DNA from: Bradyrhizobium ottawaense | Lineage (GTDB): Bacteria > Pseudomonadota > Alphaproteobacteria > Rhizobiales > Xanthobacteraceae | NCBI RefSeq assembly: GCF_900099825.1 | Contig: NZ_LT629693.1 | Location: forward strand, 2,480,001-2,544,000 | Direction: 5' to 3' | Length of the DNA: 64,000 nt | Shown: one piece after another, positions 45,277 through 54,601 of the stretch | Layout of the letters: the number at the start of each line of letters is the position of its first letter | How positions within the stretch are numbered: position 1 is the stretch's first letter | Notes under the pieces: model-generated | What the model saw: the letters and a program-made list of their open reading frames with translations, nothing else | Told to the model about the DNA's origin: nothing | The model's database searches: none | Made by a program: the position numbers and the translations under genes

Positions 45277-47250
45277 TCAGGCCGCACGCACCGAGTTCAG
45301 GAATTTCCCGACTTCGAGCTTGAGGCGGTTGCTGTCACCCGACAGCGACTGGGCCGCCGACAATACCTGCGTCGAAGCCGATCCGGTCTCGCTGGCGCCC
45401 TGCCGGACGTCGGTGATGTGCGCACTGACCTGCGACGTTCCCAGCGCCGCCTGCTGCACGTTGCGGGAGATCTCCTGGGTCGCAGCACCCTGCTCTTCCA
45501 CGGCGGCCGCAATGGTCGACGAGATTTCCGACAGTTTTGCGATCGTGCCGCTGATACCCCTGATCGAGCTGACGGAGTGTTCGGTGGCGGACTGGATGTC
45601 GGCGATCTGGCGGCCGATATCGCCGGTCGCCTTGGCGGTCTGCGCGGCCAGCGCCTTGACCTCGGAAGCCACCACCGCAAACCCGCGACCGGCCTCGCCA
45701 GCACGCGCCGCCTCGATCGTCGCATTGAGTGCCAGCAAGTTGGTCTGCCCCGCGATCGCATTGATCAGTTCGACGACGTCGCCGATGCGCGTCGCAGCCA
45801 GCGACAACTCGCCGACCCGATGATTGGTCTGCTGCGCCTGATCGACGGCCTCATTGGCGATGCGCGCCGATTCCTGCACCTGGCGGCTGATCTCGTTAAC
45901 CGAGGCCGACAGCTCTTCGGAGGCCGACGCCACCGACTGGACGTTGGCGGCGGCTTCCTCGGAAGCGGCCTCCACCATGGTGGTGAGCTCCTGCGAGCGG
46001 GCGGCGGTCGAGGTCAGCACGCCGGCCGAAGCCTCCAGCTCCGTCGAGGCCGATGACACCGTCTCCACGATCTCGCCGACCGCGCCTTCGAAGCTGTCCG
46101 CCATCCTGATCATGTCGGCCTTGCGCTGTTCGGCCAGCAGCCGTTCCTGCCGGCTCTTTTCCTCGGCTTCCTCCCGCGCCTTTTGCTCGGCATTGACCTT
46201 GAACGTCTCGACGGCTTGCGCGATCTCGCCGATCTCGTCGCGCCGGCCGAGGCCGGGAAGCACGACGGCGAAATTGCCGTTGGCAAGTTCGATCATGGCC
46301 GTGGTCATGGCTTTCAGCGGCTTCGACACCGAGCGGCCGATGAACAGGCCGGCGCCCATCACGAGAACCGCAATCACGGCAATGGCAACGGCGATCAGAC
46401 GCTGGATGCTTTCTCGTTCGGCCCGGTCCGACTGCTCGGCCTCGGCCCTGATCGCGGTGACCGATTTCGATACCGCCTCGATCACGGGCTCGACCGCCGC
46501 AAAGGCCTCCGACATCGCCTTGAGTTCGGCCGCCAGATTCAGCGCCTGCCCCATCCAGGCCTGGAAGTCGCGCTGATAGTCGGCGAGCTTCTGCTTCAGC
46601 TCTGCCTTGGCGGCCTCCGGAATATTCGCGCGCTCGAGGCCTGCGATAAATTCGGCGTTGCGCTTCTTCATGTCGTCGCCATACCTGGCGTCGCGCCGCA
46701 GCATGAAATCCTTCTCATGGCGCCGCATCGTCAGCATGGTGATCAGCAGCGACTGCTCCTGCAGCTGCTCGACCCGCGCTTCGATATCGTGGACCGAATT
46801 GCGCAGGCGTCCTTCAAGGCCCGATTTTTCGTCAAGGCCGAGCTCGCGCTTCTGTTCGACGACTGCGGTGAAATGCGCCTGATACTTCTTCAGCGACGCC
46901 TGCATCGCCTCGATCTGACCGGCGAGATCGGGTTTGCCGATCGCAACGACCTTGTCGTGCAGCCTGTCGATATCGGCGGCAACGGCCTTGCCGATCTCGA
47001 CCTGGCTGTCCGCCTTCTTCGCGTCATTGCGCAGCAGAAAATCCTTTTCGGCGCGGCGGCCTTCCAGCAGCTCCACTTCGATCTGCCGGTTCAGTTCGGC
47101 GACGCTTCGCGCGCTTTCCGCAGCGCTGCGGTACACGGCCACCGCATCCTCGCCGTAGAGATGGATGCCGCCGACCAGCACGACGCCCATCAGGCCGATG
47201 ATGCCGATCGCCGTGATCTTGTGAGTGAGACGCAATGAAAGAGACCGCAT
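45277..47250 (-). CDS. Methyl-accepting chemotaxis protein with HBM-like sensor
   Basis: A 657-residue chemoreceptor. The N-terminal helix [18 protein letters not shown] precedes a long all-helical periplasmic region (~30-285: [60 protein letters not shown]), as in the helical bimodular HBM domain that binds organic acids. Second helix [24 protein letters not shown], then the signalling hairpin ([40 protein letters not shown]). No C-terminal pentapeptide. ATG 47250 begins [20 protein letters not shown]. Confidence 0.9.
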   Translation of the reverse strand: MRSLSLRLTHKITAIGIIGLMGVVLVGGIHLYGEDAVAVYRSAAESARSVAELNRQIEVELLEGRRAEKDFLLRNDAKKADSQVEIGKAVAADIDRLHDKVVAIGKPDLAGQIEAMQASLKKYQAHFTAVVEQKRELGLDEKSGLEGRLRNSVHDIEARVEQLQEQSLLITMLTMRRHEKDFMLRRDARYGDDMKKRNAEFIAGLERANIPEAAKAELKQKLADYQRDFQAWMGQALNLAAELKAMSEAFAAVEPVIEAVSKSVTAIRAEAEQSDRAERESIQRLIAVAIAVIAVLVMGAGLFIGRSVSKPLKAMTTAMIELANGNFAVVLPGLGRRDEIGEIAQAVETFKVNAEQKAREEAEEKSRQERLLAEQRKADMIRMADSFEGAVGEIVETVSSASTELEASAGVLTSTAARSQELTTMVEAASEEAAANVQSVASASEELSASVNEISRQVQESARIANEAVDQAQQTNHRVGELSLAATRIGDVVELINAIAGQTNLLALNATIEAARAGEAGRGFAVVASEVKALAAQTAKATGDIGRQIADIQSATEHSVSSIRGISGTIAKLSEISSTIAAAVEEQGAATQEISRNVQQAALGTSQVSAHITDVRQGASETGSASTQVLSAAQSLSGDSNRLKLEVGKFLNSVRAA

Positions 47251-47386
47251 GCCGCCCCCTTTGGGGAATCGAATCAAAAATGGAAAAACCCGCGCATGCA
47301 GCTTTAACTTGGCTCCTCGAAAATTTAGTAAAACTTGCGGCACGTAGAATTACGTGCCCCTTGCGCAAATTGCAGGCAAACACGCG

Positions 47387-47413
47387 CTGACCCTCCCGTG
47401 AAGGAAGGGTCAG
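47387..47413 (-). terminator. Hairpin after serA, possible terminator
   Basis: Stem ctgaccctccc / ggaagggtcag with one mismatch and a short loop (gtgaa), 29 bases after the serA stop on its strand. Read leftward it is followed by gcgcgtgtttgcc, a poor T-run. Confidence 0.45.
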
Positions 47414-47441
47414 CGATCGAGATGCACGAAAAATAGGCGAA

Positions 47442-49031
47442 CTAGAATACCAGCGCCTTGGCCTGCTTGACCTGCGGCAGCGCCTGCACCTTGCTAAGCA
47501 CGTCAGCGGGCACAGCGCCGTCGACCTCGACCAGCGCAATGGCGTCAGCGCCCTGCTTGGTGCGGCCGAGATGGAAGGTCGCGATGTTGAGTTTGGCGTC
47601 GCCGAGCAGGCTCGCGAAAGCACCGATAAAGCCCGGCTTGTCCTCGTTGGTGACGTAGATCATCGACTTGCCGAATTCGGCGTCGATGCGGATGCCCTTG
47701 ATGTCGACCAGCCGTGGCTTGCCGTCGTGATAGACGGTGCCCGAGACCGAACGCTCCTGCCGCTCGGTAGCGACGGTCACCGTAATCAGGCTTTCATAGT
47801 CGCTGTGCGCCGCGCGCACGATTTCGTCGACCACCATGCCGCGCTCCTTGGCGACAACCGGCGCCGAGACCACGTTGATCTCGCCCAGCATCGGCCGCAG
47901 CAGCCCCGACAGCACCGCCGAGGTGATCGCCTTGATCTTCATTTCAGCGACCTGGCCTTCATAGGTGATCTGCACCTTGGCGATGCCGGTCTCGGTGAGC
48001 TGGCCCGCGAACGAGCCGAGCTTCTCGGCGAGCTCGATGAACGGCTTCAGCTTCGGCGCCTCTTCCGCCGTGATCGACGGAAAATTCACCGCGTTCGAGA
48101 TCGCGCCGGTCAGGAGGTAATCCGACATCTGCTCGGCGACCTGCAACGCGACGTTCTCCTGCGCTTCCGTGGTGGAAGCGCCGAGATGCGGCGTGCAGAT
48201 CACGTTGGGATGGCCGAACAGCACGTTCTTGGTGGCCGGCTCCTCGACGAACACGTCGAAGGCCGCGCCCGCGACATGCTTGGAATTCAGCGCATCGACC
48301 AGCGCCTGCTCGTCGACCAGGCCGCCGCGGGCGCAGTTGATGATGCGCACGCCCTTCTTCATTTTCGCAATGGCCGCCGCGTCGATGATGTTCCTGGTCT
48401 TTTCGGTCAGCGGCGTGTGCAGCGTGATGAAGTCGGCGCGCTTGAGCAGCTCGTCGAGTTCGACCTTTTCGACGCCGATGTCCTTGGCGCGCTCCGGCGA
48501 CAGGAACGGATCGAACGCGATCACCTTCATACGCAGGCCGAGTGCGCGGTCGGCGACGATCGCGCCGATATTGCCGCAGCCGATCACGCCCAAAGTCTTG
48601 GCAGTGATCTCGACGCCCATGAAGCGGTTCTTCTCCCACTTGCCGGCCTGGGTCGAGGCGTCGGCCTGCGGAATTTCGCGTGCCAGCGCCAGCATCAGCG
48701 TGATCGCGTGTTCGGCGGTCGTGATCGAATTGCCGAACGGCGTATTCATCACGATGATGCCCTTGGCGGTGGCGGCGGGAATTTCGACATTGTCGACGCC
48801 GATGCCGGCGCGGCCGATCACTTTCAGCCTGGTCGCCTTCTCGATGATCTTGGCGGTCGCCTTCGTCGCCGAGCGGATCGCCAGCCCGTCATAATTGCCG
48901 ATGATCTCGGCGAGCTTGTCCTTGTCCTTGCCGAGATTGGGCTGGAAATCGACATCGATGCCGCGATCCTTGAAGATCTGCACGGCGGCGGGAGAGAGCG
49001 CGTCGGAAATGAGAACCTTGGGCTTGGACAT
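47442..49031 (-). CDS. serA: D-3-phosphoglycerate dehydrogenase
   Basis: A 529-residue enzyme for the first step of serine synthesis. NAD site GVIGCGNIGAIVADRAL is intact. The catalytic Arg is in INCARGGLVDEQALVDAL, the Glu in FDVFVEEPA and the His in TPHLGASTTEAQENVALQ. It continues with the ASB-type intervening domain and a C-terminal ACT domain (KPGFIGAFASLLGDAKLNIA, TFHLGRTKQGADAIALVEVD), so it is the long, ACT-containing form and could sense an amino acid. It lies downstream of serC and the SseB-like gene, all leftward. Confidence 0.97.
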   Translation of the reverse strand: MSKPKVLISDALSPAAVQIFKDRGIDVDFQPNLGKDKDKLAEIIGNYDGLAIRSATKATAKIIEKATRLKVIGRAGIGVDNVEIPAATAKGIIVMNTPFGNSITTAEHAITLMLALAREIPQADASTQAGKWEKNRFMGVEITAKTLGVIGCGNIGAIVADRALGLRMKVIAFDPFLSPERAKDIGVEKVELDELLKRADFITLHTPLTEKTRNIIDAAAIAKMKKGVRIINCARGGLVDEQALVDALNSKHVAGAAFDVFVEEPATKNVLFGHPNVICTPHLGASTTEAQENVALQVAEQMSDYLLTGAISNAVNFPSITAEEAPKLKPFIELAEKLGSFAGQLTETGIAKVQITYEGQVAEMKIKAITSAVLSGLLRPMLGEINVVSAPVVAKERGMVVDEIVRAAHSDYESLITVTVATERQERSVSGTVYHDGKPRLVDIKGIRIDAEFGKSMIYVTNEDKPGFIGAFASLLGDAKLNIATFHLGRTKQGADAIALVEVDGAVPADVLSKVQALPQVKQAKALVF

Positions 49032-49049
49032 CTGGGTCTACCTGAAAAG

Positions 49050-49814
49050 TTAATGGAGGGGGCCGCGCCTGGCGGCAGTGACGGGAATTCCGGTACGCAA
49101 GGTGGCAGCGAGCGAACTGCCTTCGAGCGGCAGGGCATCGAGCGTGCGCCCGCCGAGAATGTCGCCGGCCAACACGCGGCCGATCGCCTCGCGCACATCC
49201 GGCCATGGCCCCTGGTGATCGACGCCGAGTATCCAGCTTTGCTCCGACTGGCCAGGATACGTCGCCAGCATCAGCCAGGCGCCGCGCACCGACGGCAGGG
49301 CATCGAACTCGCGCGCGAGCGCCTCGATCAGCGCGGCCGGGATTTCCTTCGGATGCGCCAGCAGCACCTGCTGCGGCGACGACGCCGTCACGGTCTGCGG
49401 GCCGGAATCGTACTCGCCGGCCAGCAGCCGCGTGACTTCGGCCGGCGTGAAATCCTTGCCGTAATCCGAGTTCGGATTGAGCACGAACGGCGCACCCGGA
49501 TGGCGCTCGAACAGATCGCGCGTGCGGTCGGGCGCGACGACGTGGTCGCCGGCGAACCAGGCCTTCGCCCGCGACGGCGACGTGAAGAACGGGATCAGCG
49601 TTTCCTGACCGCGCATCGCACCCGGCATGCTCAGCTTGGTGCCTTGGGGGATCACGGTCTTGCCATCGACTCCCGGCGGGATCCGGCCGCCTTCGGGGAC
49701 CAGCACCACGAAGACTTCCGCATCCATCAGCGCGCGCGCGAAGCGCGGCCGCTCAGCCGGCTCCGCCGATGCATGCACCAGCAAGCGCTCGATATCGTTC
49801 TCGGGCTCGAACAT
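49050..49814 (-). CDS. SseB-like protein between serC and serA
   Basis: A 254-residue protein with an SseB domain: MFEPENDIERLLVHASAEPA, ALMDAEVFVVLVPEGGRIPP, ETLIPFFTSPSRAKAWFAGD and GAPFVLNPNSDYGKDFTPAE. A C-terminal part (LPSVRGAWLMLATYPGQSEQ, SWILGVDHQGPWPDVREAIG) matches SseB C-terminal domains. Enhanced-serine-sensitivity proteins are of unknown mechanism, and the gene sits between serC and serA. A GTG 17 codons earlier (49865) with AAGG upstream is the alternative; ATG 49814 fits the family N-terminus. It ends 18 bases before serA. Confidence 0.82.
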   Translation of the reverse strand: MFEPENDIERLLVHASAEPAERPRFARALMDAEVFVVLVPEGGRIPPGVDGKTVIPQGTKLSMPGAMRGQETLIPFFTSPSRAKAWFAGDHVVAPDRTRDLFERHPGAPFVLNPNSDYGKDFTPAEVTRLLAGEYDSGPQTVTASSPQQVLLAHPKEIPAALIEALAREFDALPSVRGAWLMLATYPGQSEQSWILGVDHQGPWPDVREAIGRVLAGDILGGRTLDALPLEGSSLAATLRTGIPVTAARRGPLH

Positions 49815-49876
49815 GGGATGGCCTGTGGGTTGCCGTGCGGGAAAATCCGCACGGCCGAACTTCACGCTGCCTTACG

Positions 49877-51049
49877 TCAGGCCGCTTTCGGCAATGCCGC
49901 CTTGGTCTCGGCGAATGCCCAGTCGATCCACTGCGTCAGCAGCGCGACGTCGGACGCTTCCACGGTGGCGCCGCACCAGATCCGCAGGCCCGCAGGCGCA
50001 TCGCGGTAATAGGCGAAGTCGTAACCGGCGCCTTCCTTCTCCACCAGCGCGACCAGCTTCTTCGAAAAGTCGGCCTGCGCGTCCGGGGTCAGCGAGGTGA
50101 TCGCGGGATCGACGATCTTCAGGCACACCGAAGTGTTGGAGCGGATCGATGCATCCCTGGCCAGGAAGTCGATCCACGGCGTCTTCGCCTTCCAGTCGGC
50201 CAGCGCCTTGGTGTTGGCATCGGCGCGCGCGATCAGGGCCTTGAGGCCGCCGATCGATTTCGCCCAGTTCAGCGCATCGAGATAATCCTCGACGCACAGC
50301 ATCGACGGCGTGTTGATGGTTTCACCCTCGAAAATGCCTTCGTTGAGCTTACCGCCCTTGGTCATGCGGAAGATCTTCGGCAACGGCCATGCCGGCTTGT
50401 AGGTCTCGAGCCGTTCCACCGCCCGCGGCGACAGGATCAGCATGCCGTGCGCGGCTTCGCCGCCCAGCGCCTTCTGCCAGGAGAACGTGACGACATCGAG
50501 CTTGGGCCAATCGAGCGGTTGCGCAAACGCTGCCGAGGTGGCGTCGCAGATGGTGAGGCCTTCGCGATCCGCCTTGATCCAGTCGGCGTTGGGCACCCGC
50601 ACGCCCGAGGTAGTGCCGTTCCAGGTGAAGACGATGTCGGACGCCGGATCGGCCTTGGAAAGATCGGGGATATCGCCATAGCCGGCATGCAGCTTGGTGA
50701 CGTCCTTGAGCTTCAATTCCTTGACGATGTCGCTGACCCAGCCTTCGCCGAACGACTCCCAGGCGATGGTGGTGACGGGACGCGCGCCGAGCAGCGACCA
50801 CAGCGCCATTTCGACCGCGCCGGTATCGGACGCCGGCACGATGCCGATCTTGTAGCCGGCCGGCACTTCAAGCACTTCGCGCGTCATTTCGATCGCGAGC
50901 TTGAGCTTGGCCTTGCCGACCTTCGCGCGATGCGAACGGCCGAGCGCTGCGTCTTTGAGATTTTGGGGATTCCATCCGGGGCGCTTGGCGCAGGGGCCGG
51001 AAGAAAAATGCGGCACATTGGGCCGCGAAGCGGGCTTCGCTACAATCAT
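49877..51049 (-). CDS. serC: Phosphoserine aminotransferase
   Basis: A 390-residue PLP enzyme making phosphoserine from 3-phosphohydroxypyruvate and glutamate. The PLP Lys is in [37 protein letters not shown], the [14 protein letters not shown] start and [20 protein letters not shown] are typical of the alphaproteobacterial form. It starts the serC, sseB-like, serA unit. The ATG at 51049 is preceded directly by a two-hairpin leader described separately, so the expression is probably controlled at the RNA level. Confidence 0.96.
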   Translation of the reverse strand: MIVAKPASRPNVPHFSSGPCAKRPGWNPQNLKDAALGRSHRAKVGKAKLKLAIEMTREVLEVPAGYKIGIVPASDTGAVEMALWSLLGARPVTTIAWESFGEGWVSDIVKELKLKDVTKLHAGYGDIPDLSKADPASDIVFTWNGTTSGVRVPNADWIKADREGLTICDATSAAFAQPLDWPKLDVVTFSWQKALGGEAAHGMLILSPRAVERLETYKPAWPLPKIFRMTKGGKLNEGIFEGETINTPSMLCVEDYLDALNWAKSIGGLKALIARADANTKALADWKAKTPWIDFLARDASIRSNTSVCLKIVDPAITSLTPDAQADFSKKLVALVEKEGAGYDFAYYRDAPAGLRIWCGATVEASDVALLTQWIDWAFAETKAALPKAA

Positions 51050-51105
51050 GATCTATCCTTCCAGATAGTAAGCCTCCCGTTGGGGGGAGGTGTCCCGCCG
51101 CGGTA
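51050..51105 (-). promoter_or_regulatory. serC RNA motif-like two-hairpin leader
   Basis: On the message, hairpin 1 (51073-51090) pairs cctccc with gggagg. Hairpin 2 (51053-51068) pairs ctatc with gatag around tggaag, and includes the GGA that should pair with 16S rRNA just before the ATG. The serC RNA motif of Rhizobiales, known from comparative genomics, consists of such hairpins upstream of serC. Identity is inferred from position and structure only. Confidence 0.6.
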
Positions 51106-51306
51106 CATAAGGTAAACGTGCCCGATCGTCAAGGAACTTGCGAATCGGAAATTGCACCGAGATCACGGGCGATTGATCTGCCCTGCTCTACGGATGGCGC
51201 CGGTTGCCGCTGCAACAATTCGGCGGCATCGGTGACCAGCTTGGCTGCCCGCCGCCGGCTGGGCCGGAGGCGCATCGCAACTTTGCGGATAGTCGACGTC
51301 AGCGCG

Positions 51307-51777
51307 TCAAAAACGGACGGTCATGCCGACATGGCTGCGCGCAAAGCCGAGCCGCTCATAGAACCGCTGCGCATCGACGCGGGTGTGGTGCGTCAGCAGT
51401 TCGACCAGCTTGCAGCCTTTGCCGCGCGCTTCCGCCACGGCCCATTGCACCAGCTGTTCGCCGATGCCGCGGCTGCGGCAATGGCTGGCGACGCGGACGT
51501 CCTCGATCAGGCCGCGCGAGGCGCCCTGCGAGCTCAACCCCGGCAGGATGCACAATTGAAGGCAGCCGACCACGGCGCCGTCGCCGTCCTCGGCGACCAC
51601 AAGCTGGATATTCGGATCGCGCTCCAGCGTCTCGAACGCCTTGAAATAAGATGGCGGCAGCGGGTCTTCGATCCGTTCGCGGGCACCGCCGAGCGGATCG
51701 TCCGCCAGCATGCCGACGATGATGGCAACGTCCGCACGACGGACGGGGCGGATGGTGACTTTCGACATGACAGCCAT
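51307..51777 (-). CDS. GNAT-family N-acetyltransferase
   Basis: A 156-residue acetyltransferase. The acetyl-CoA motif is LIEDVRVASHCRSRGIGEQL near residue 92 (R-x-x-G-I-G). VTIRPVRRADVAIIVGMLAD starts the fold, VVAEDGDGAVVGCLQLCILP is the central strand pair, and DAQRFYERLGFARSHVGMTV is motif B. The substrate is unknown. ATG codons at 51777 and 51768 (MAVMSK / MSK) are both possible. It is on the same strand as the glutathione transferase upstream, 20 bases apart, so the two may be co-transcribed. Confidence 0.9.
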   Translation of the reverse strand: MAVMSKVTIRPVRRADVAIIVGMLADDPLGGARERIEDPLPPSYFKAFETLERDPNIQLVVAEDGDGAVVGCLQLCILPGLSSQGASRGLIEDVRVASHCRSRGIGEQLVQWAVAEARGKGCKLVELLTHHTRVDAQRFYERLGFARSHVGMTVRF

Positions 51778-51797
51778 GGCTCTTTCCAGATCAGGTT

Positions 51798-52388
51798 TCA
51801 GCGCGCCGGCGCCAGGCCGAGAACTTTCTCGGTCGCGCCGATCCAGCGGCGCACGGAAGGATAGTCGCCGAGATCGAAGCCGCCTTCATGCGCCACGCGC
51901 GTATAGGCCAACAGCGAGACATCCGCGAGCGAGACCGCATCGCCGACGAAAAACGGCGTGACGGCAAGCTGATGCTCCATCCGCGTCAGCGCCGCATGGC
52001 CACGCCTGACCTTGTCGGGATCGAGATCGGAAGCCGGCTTGCCCAGATAGAGCATCTGGAAGCGGCACACCGCGATATAGGGCTCGTGGCTGTACTGCTC
52101 CCAGAACAGCCATTCGTCCATCTTGGCCTCGGCGAAGGCATTGGCGGGAATGAGGTCGCTGCCGCGGGCGAGATAGCGGATGATGGCATTGGACTGCGCC
52201 AGCATGCGGCCGTCGTCGAACGCGACCGCAGGCACCTGGCCGGCACTGTTGAGCTTGAGAAATTCCGGCGTCCGGGTTTCCTGCTTGAGCGTATCGATCG
52301 CCACCCAGATGTAGGGCAGCGCCAGACGATCGCACACCCATTTCACCTTCAGGCAGTTGCCCGAATTGATATCGCCGTAGATTTTCAT
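51798..52388 (-). CDS. Glutathione S-transferase-like protein
   Basis: A 196-residue protein with the GST fold. N-terminal thioredoxin-like domain: MKIYGDINSGNCLKVKWVCD, with a Ser where Ser-type GSTs have their catalytic residue. The GSH-binding Pro lies in SAGQVPAVAFDDGRMLAQSN, followed by AIIRYLA. C-terminal helical domain: LTRMEHQLAVTPFFVGDAVS, LADVSLLAYTRVAHEGGFDL, GDYPSVRRWIG. Substrate unknown. Starts ATG 52388 and lies upstream of the acetyltransferase. Confidence 0.9.
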   Translation of the reverse strand: MKIYGDINSGNCLKVKWVCDRLALPYIWVAIDTLKQETRTPEFLKLNSAGQVPAVAFDDGRMLAQSNAIIRYLARGSDLIPANAFAEAKMDEWLFWEQYSHEPYIAVCRFQMLYLGKPASDLDPDKVRRGHAALTRMEHQLAVTPFFVGDAVSLADVSLLAYTRVAHEGGFDLGDYPSVRRWIGATEKVLGLAPAR

Positions 52389-52455
52389 GCCCGCCGTCTC
52401 TTGGGAGACGGCAGAGCAGCAGGCGGGAACAATTCTGTCAACCAGCGGGGCCGGA

Positions 52456-53280
52456 TCAGAACTTGTAGCCGAGGCCCGCGCGAACGGTATTGATGCTAGT
52501 GTCTACCGCCGATGTGAACCGGACGTATTCCCATTCGGCGCGCATGAAGAGGCCGCCGATCAGATTGACATCGACGCCGAGGCCGCCCGAGTAGCCGTAG
52601 ACGAGGTGGTTGTGCTGAACTTGCGTTGCGGTCAATGTTCCCAGCGGAGTGAACGGTCCGTTTATCGTGTTGCTGACGGCATCGTGGACGACCACGGTGC
52701 GCGATATGTCGGCATTGCCGAGCGCGACTCCCGCGAACGCATATGGCAGGAAACAGCCCCATGCGTAGGCCGCCCTCGCACGGAGCGTCGCCATGTCCGA
52801 AATCGCGATCGCCGCCGATGAATTAACCGCCACGTCATGGAAGAAGCCGTCGGTCAATGCGGTGCCGCTCACCAGCTCTTTCGACGCTTGCGACATACCC
52901 CCGAACGAACCGTGCAGGTAGCTTGCTTCAAGTCCGATGACGACGTCAGTCCATTGCCAGTTGTAACCGGCGAAGCCGCCATAGGCCGACGAGCGCGACG
53001 ATTGCTTTCCGAGGCCGAGATTCCAATTTGCGACATCCATCTGCTGGATGACGTTATGGTCGAGCAAGGCCGCAAGCATGTTCGCGTTCGAGCCGGAGAA
53101 ATTCTCGTCCGACGAACCATAGCCGCCCTGTCCGCCGACGTAGAAGCCCTGCCAGTTCACTTGGCTGGTGGTCATTCCGTCGGTGACGGCGCCGCGGAGT
53201 ATCGGCAGATCGGAGAGATCGGCGGCGTGCGCTCCGGCCGCTACCCCGCACATCATCGCTGCCAGCAAGATCAAACGCAT
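52456..53280 (-). CDS. Outer-membrane beta-barrel protein, Omp31-like
   Basis: Encodes 274 residues: signal peptide MRLILLAAMMCGVAAGAHAA, then an 8-strand barrel with alternating aromatic pairs: WQGFYVGGQGGYGSSDENFS, AYGGFAGYNWQWTDVVIGLE, LRARAAYAWGCFLPYAFAGV, FMRAEWEYVRFTSAVDTSIN and a final Phe (TVRAGLGYKF) as required for barrel assembly. This is the Omp31/porin-family type common in rhizobia. ATG 53280 is preferred over 53298 because GGAG lies eight bases before it. Two further outer-membrane features follow upstream. Confidence 0.85.
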   Translation of the reverse strand: MRLILLAAMMCGVAAGAHAADLSDLPILRGAVTDGMTTSQVNWQGFYVGGQGGYGSSDENFSGSNANMLAALLDHNVIQQMDVANWNLGLGKQSSRSSAYGGFAGYNWQWTDVVIGLEASYLHGSFGGMSQASKELVSGTALTDGFFHDVAVNSSAAIAISDMATLRARAAYAWGCFLPYAFAGVALGNADISRTVVVHDAVSNTINGPFTPLGTLTATQVQHNHLVYGYSGGLGVDVNLIGGLFMRAEWEYVRFTSAVDTSINTVRAGLGYKF

Positions 53281-53438
53281 CACAACGCTCCATCGCATAC
53301 TCTGAACTTGCGCTGATCATCGCCTGTTAACCTTAACCAATCGTTCTCGCGGGGCGCCGATTGGCGCGATCTTGCCGAAAAGCCGCCGCATATTTTGCGT
53401 CGGCCTCAGCGCATGTCCGGCGCGCCGGCAAAAGCAAA

Positions 53439-53463
53439 ACGGCGCGGGAAGATCCCGCGCCGT
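53439..53463 (-). terminator. Intrinsic terminator of the second outer-membrane gene
   Basis: 11-base stem acggcgcggga / tcccgcgccgt with AGA loop; leftward it is followed by TTTTGCTTTT. It lies 30 bases after the stop of the 53493-54323 gene. Confidence 0.88.
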
Positions 53464-53492
53464 CTGCAATCGTTAACCGATGAAAGGCCGAA

Positions 53493-54323
53493 TTAACCCT
53501 TGCGAACCAGCGGCTGCTGATAGACCGGCTGCGGCTGGTCGAAGTTCCAGCGCACGCCGAGCTTCAGGTCATGCGAGGTGATGTTCTTGAACGTCGTCGG
53601 GTTGACGATGTTGTTGGTGCCGTCGAAAGTCTTGAGATCGCCGGTCAGGCCGTCGCCCATGTCGAGATAGCGATAGGCGAGTTCGACGGTGAAGTTCGGC
53701 GAAACCTTGTAGGCGACACCCGCGTGCAGCGCCCAGGCCAGATTCCACTTCGAGACGTTGTCGCCGTAGGCCAGACCCGGCAGCGCGGGGCCACCTTGGT
53801 TGGCAAGGCCCGCATCGGTGAAGCCGTTGATGGCAACCCGCGCGCCGCCGACGCCGGCGCCGATGAACGGGGTCATGCACCACCAGGTGCCGAGATCGAC
53901 ATAGGCGTTGGCAAGAACGACCCACTCGTTCTTGGTGGCGTGATAGGTGTCCATGCCGACACCACCCGGATAGGTGATGCGGTCAGATCCGTTGAACTGC
54001 GAATTGCCGCGATATTCACCGGTGACGTCAGCGCGGAACCAGTTGTTGACCCTGTAACCGACGCCGAGGCCGTAGATGCCGGCGGTGTTGAAGTTGAGGT
54101 TTTGAACCGACGAGGTATTGTTGGCATCGAGCACGTTGTTCAGACGGTTGACGCGCTGATTGCTGAAGCCGATGTCGCCGCGCAGATACCAGCCGCCGAA
54201 GTCCTCGACCACCGGGGGCGCGTACATCTGCGGGGGCGGCGCGATCGCCATGTCTGCGGCAAACGCCGCGTGCGACAATAAAGTGGCCGCTCCGGCGGCG
54301 ATGATGAACTTAACGCTACGCAT
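53493..54323 (-). CDS. Outer-membrane beta-barrel protein, RopB/Omp25-like
   Basis: Encodes 276 residues: signal peptide MRSVKFIIAAGAATLLSHAA, short Pro-rich stretch, then barrel strands (FGGWYLRGDIGFSNQRVN, AGIYGLGVGYRVNNWFRADV, EWVVLANAYVDLGTWWCMTP, FIGAGVGGARVAINGF, FTVELAYRYLDMGDGLTGDL). It ends HDLKLGVRWNFDQPQPVYQQ PLVRKG, so the last barrel strand is followed by a tail, a variation from the usual C-terminal Phe. A CtrA-like box lies 82 bases upstream. Closed by an intrinsic terminator. Likely an abundant envelope protein. Confidence 0.82.
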   Translation of the reverse strand: MRSVKFIIAAGAATLLSHAAFAADMAIAPPPQMYAPPVVEDFGGWYLRGDIGFSNQRVNRLNNVLDANNTSSVQNLNFNTAGIYGLGVGYRVNNWFRADVTGEYRGNSQFNGSDRITYPGGVGMDTYHATKNEWVVLANAYVDLGTWWCMTPFIGAGVGGARVAINGFTDAGLANQGGPALPGLAYGDNVSKWNLAWALHAGVAYKVSPNFTVELAYRYLDMGDGLTGDLKTFDGTNNIVNPTTFKNITSHDLKLGVRWNFDQPQPVYQQPLVRKG

Positions 54324-54404
54324 TGGCTTCGTCCTTTGTCCGGTGAGGGCTGACTACGGAGGCCTCACTTCAAAAACTCACGGCCGGACGATGCCATCAA
54401 ATGC

Positions 54405-54419
54405 TTAAGCGGCGCTTAA
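54405..54419. promoter_or_regulatory. CtrA-type site TTAA-N7-TTAA
   Basis: ttaagcggcgcttaa, the full TTAA-N7-TTAA consensus of CtrA, about 82-96 bases before the start of the 53493-54323 outer-membrane gene. The seven-base spacer gcggcgc is nearly symmetric. Confidence 0.45.
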
Positions 54420-54601
54420 CCCTAATTTTTAAGGTTGATAATCTCTGACGATTTTCCTGTTCGCGTGTTTGCAGCTCATAATTTACTGCATTTGAGCCGC
54501 CGAAAGCGGCAAAACCGCCATACATCCTAACGATGTATTGACGAAGCGAAGCGCGCGACCGCGTTGTTAATATCTTCTTGACGGACGAAGCCGCGCCGCG
54601 C

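Noticed and set aside
53327..53340. TTAACCTTAACC before the Omp31-like gene
   Set aside because: Looks like CtrA half-sites, but spacing is two bases instead of seven.
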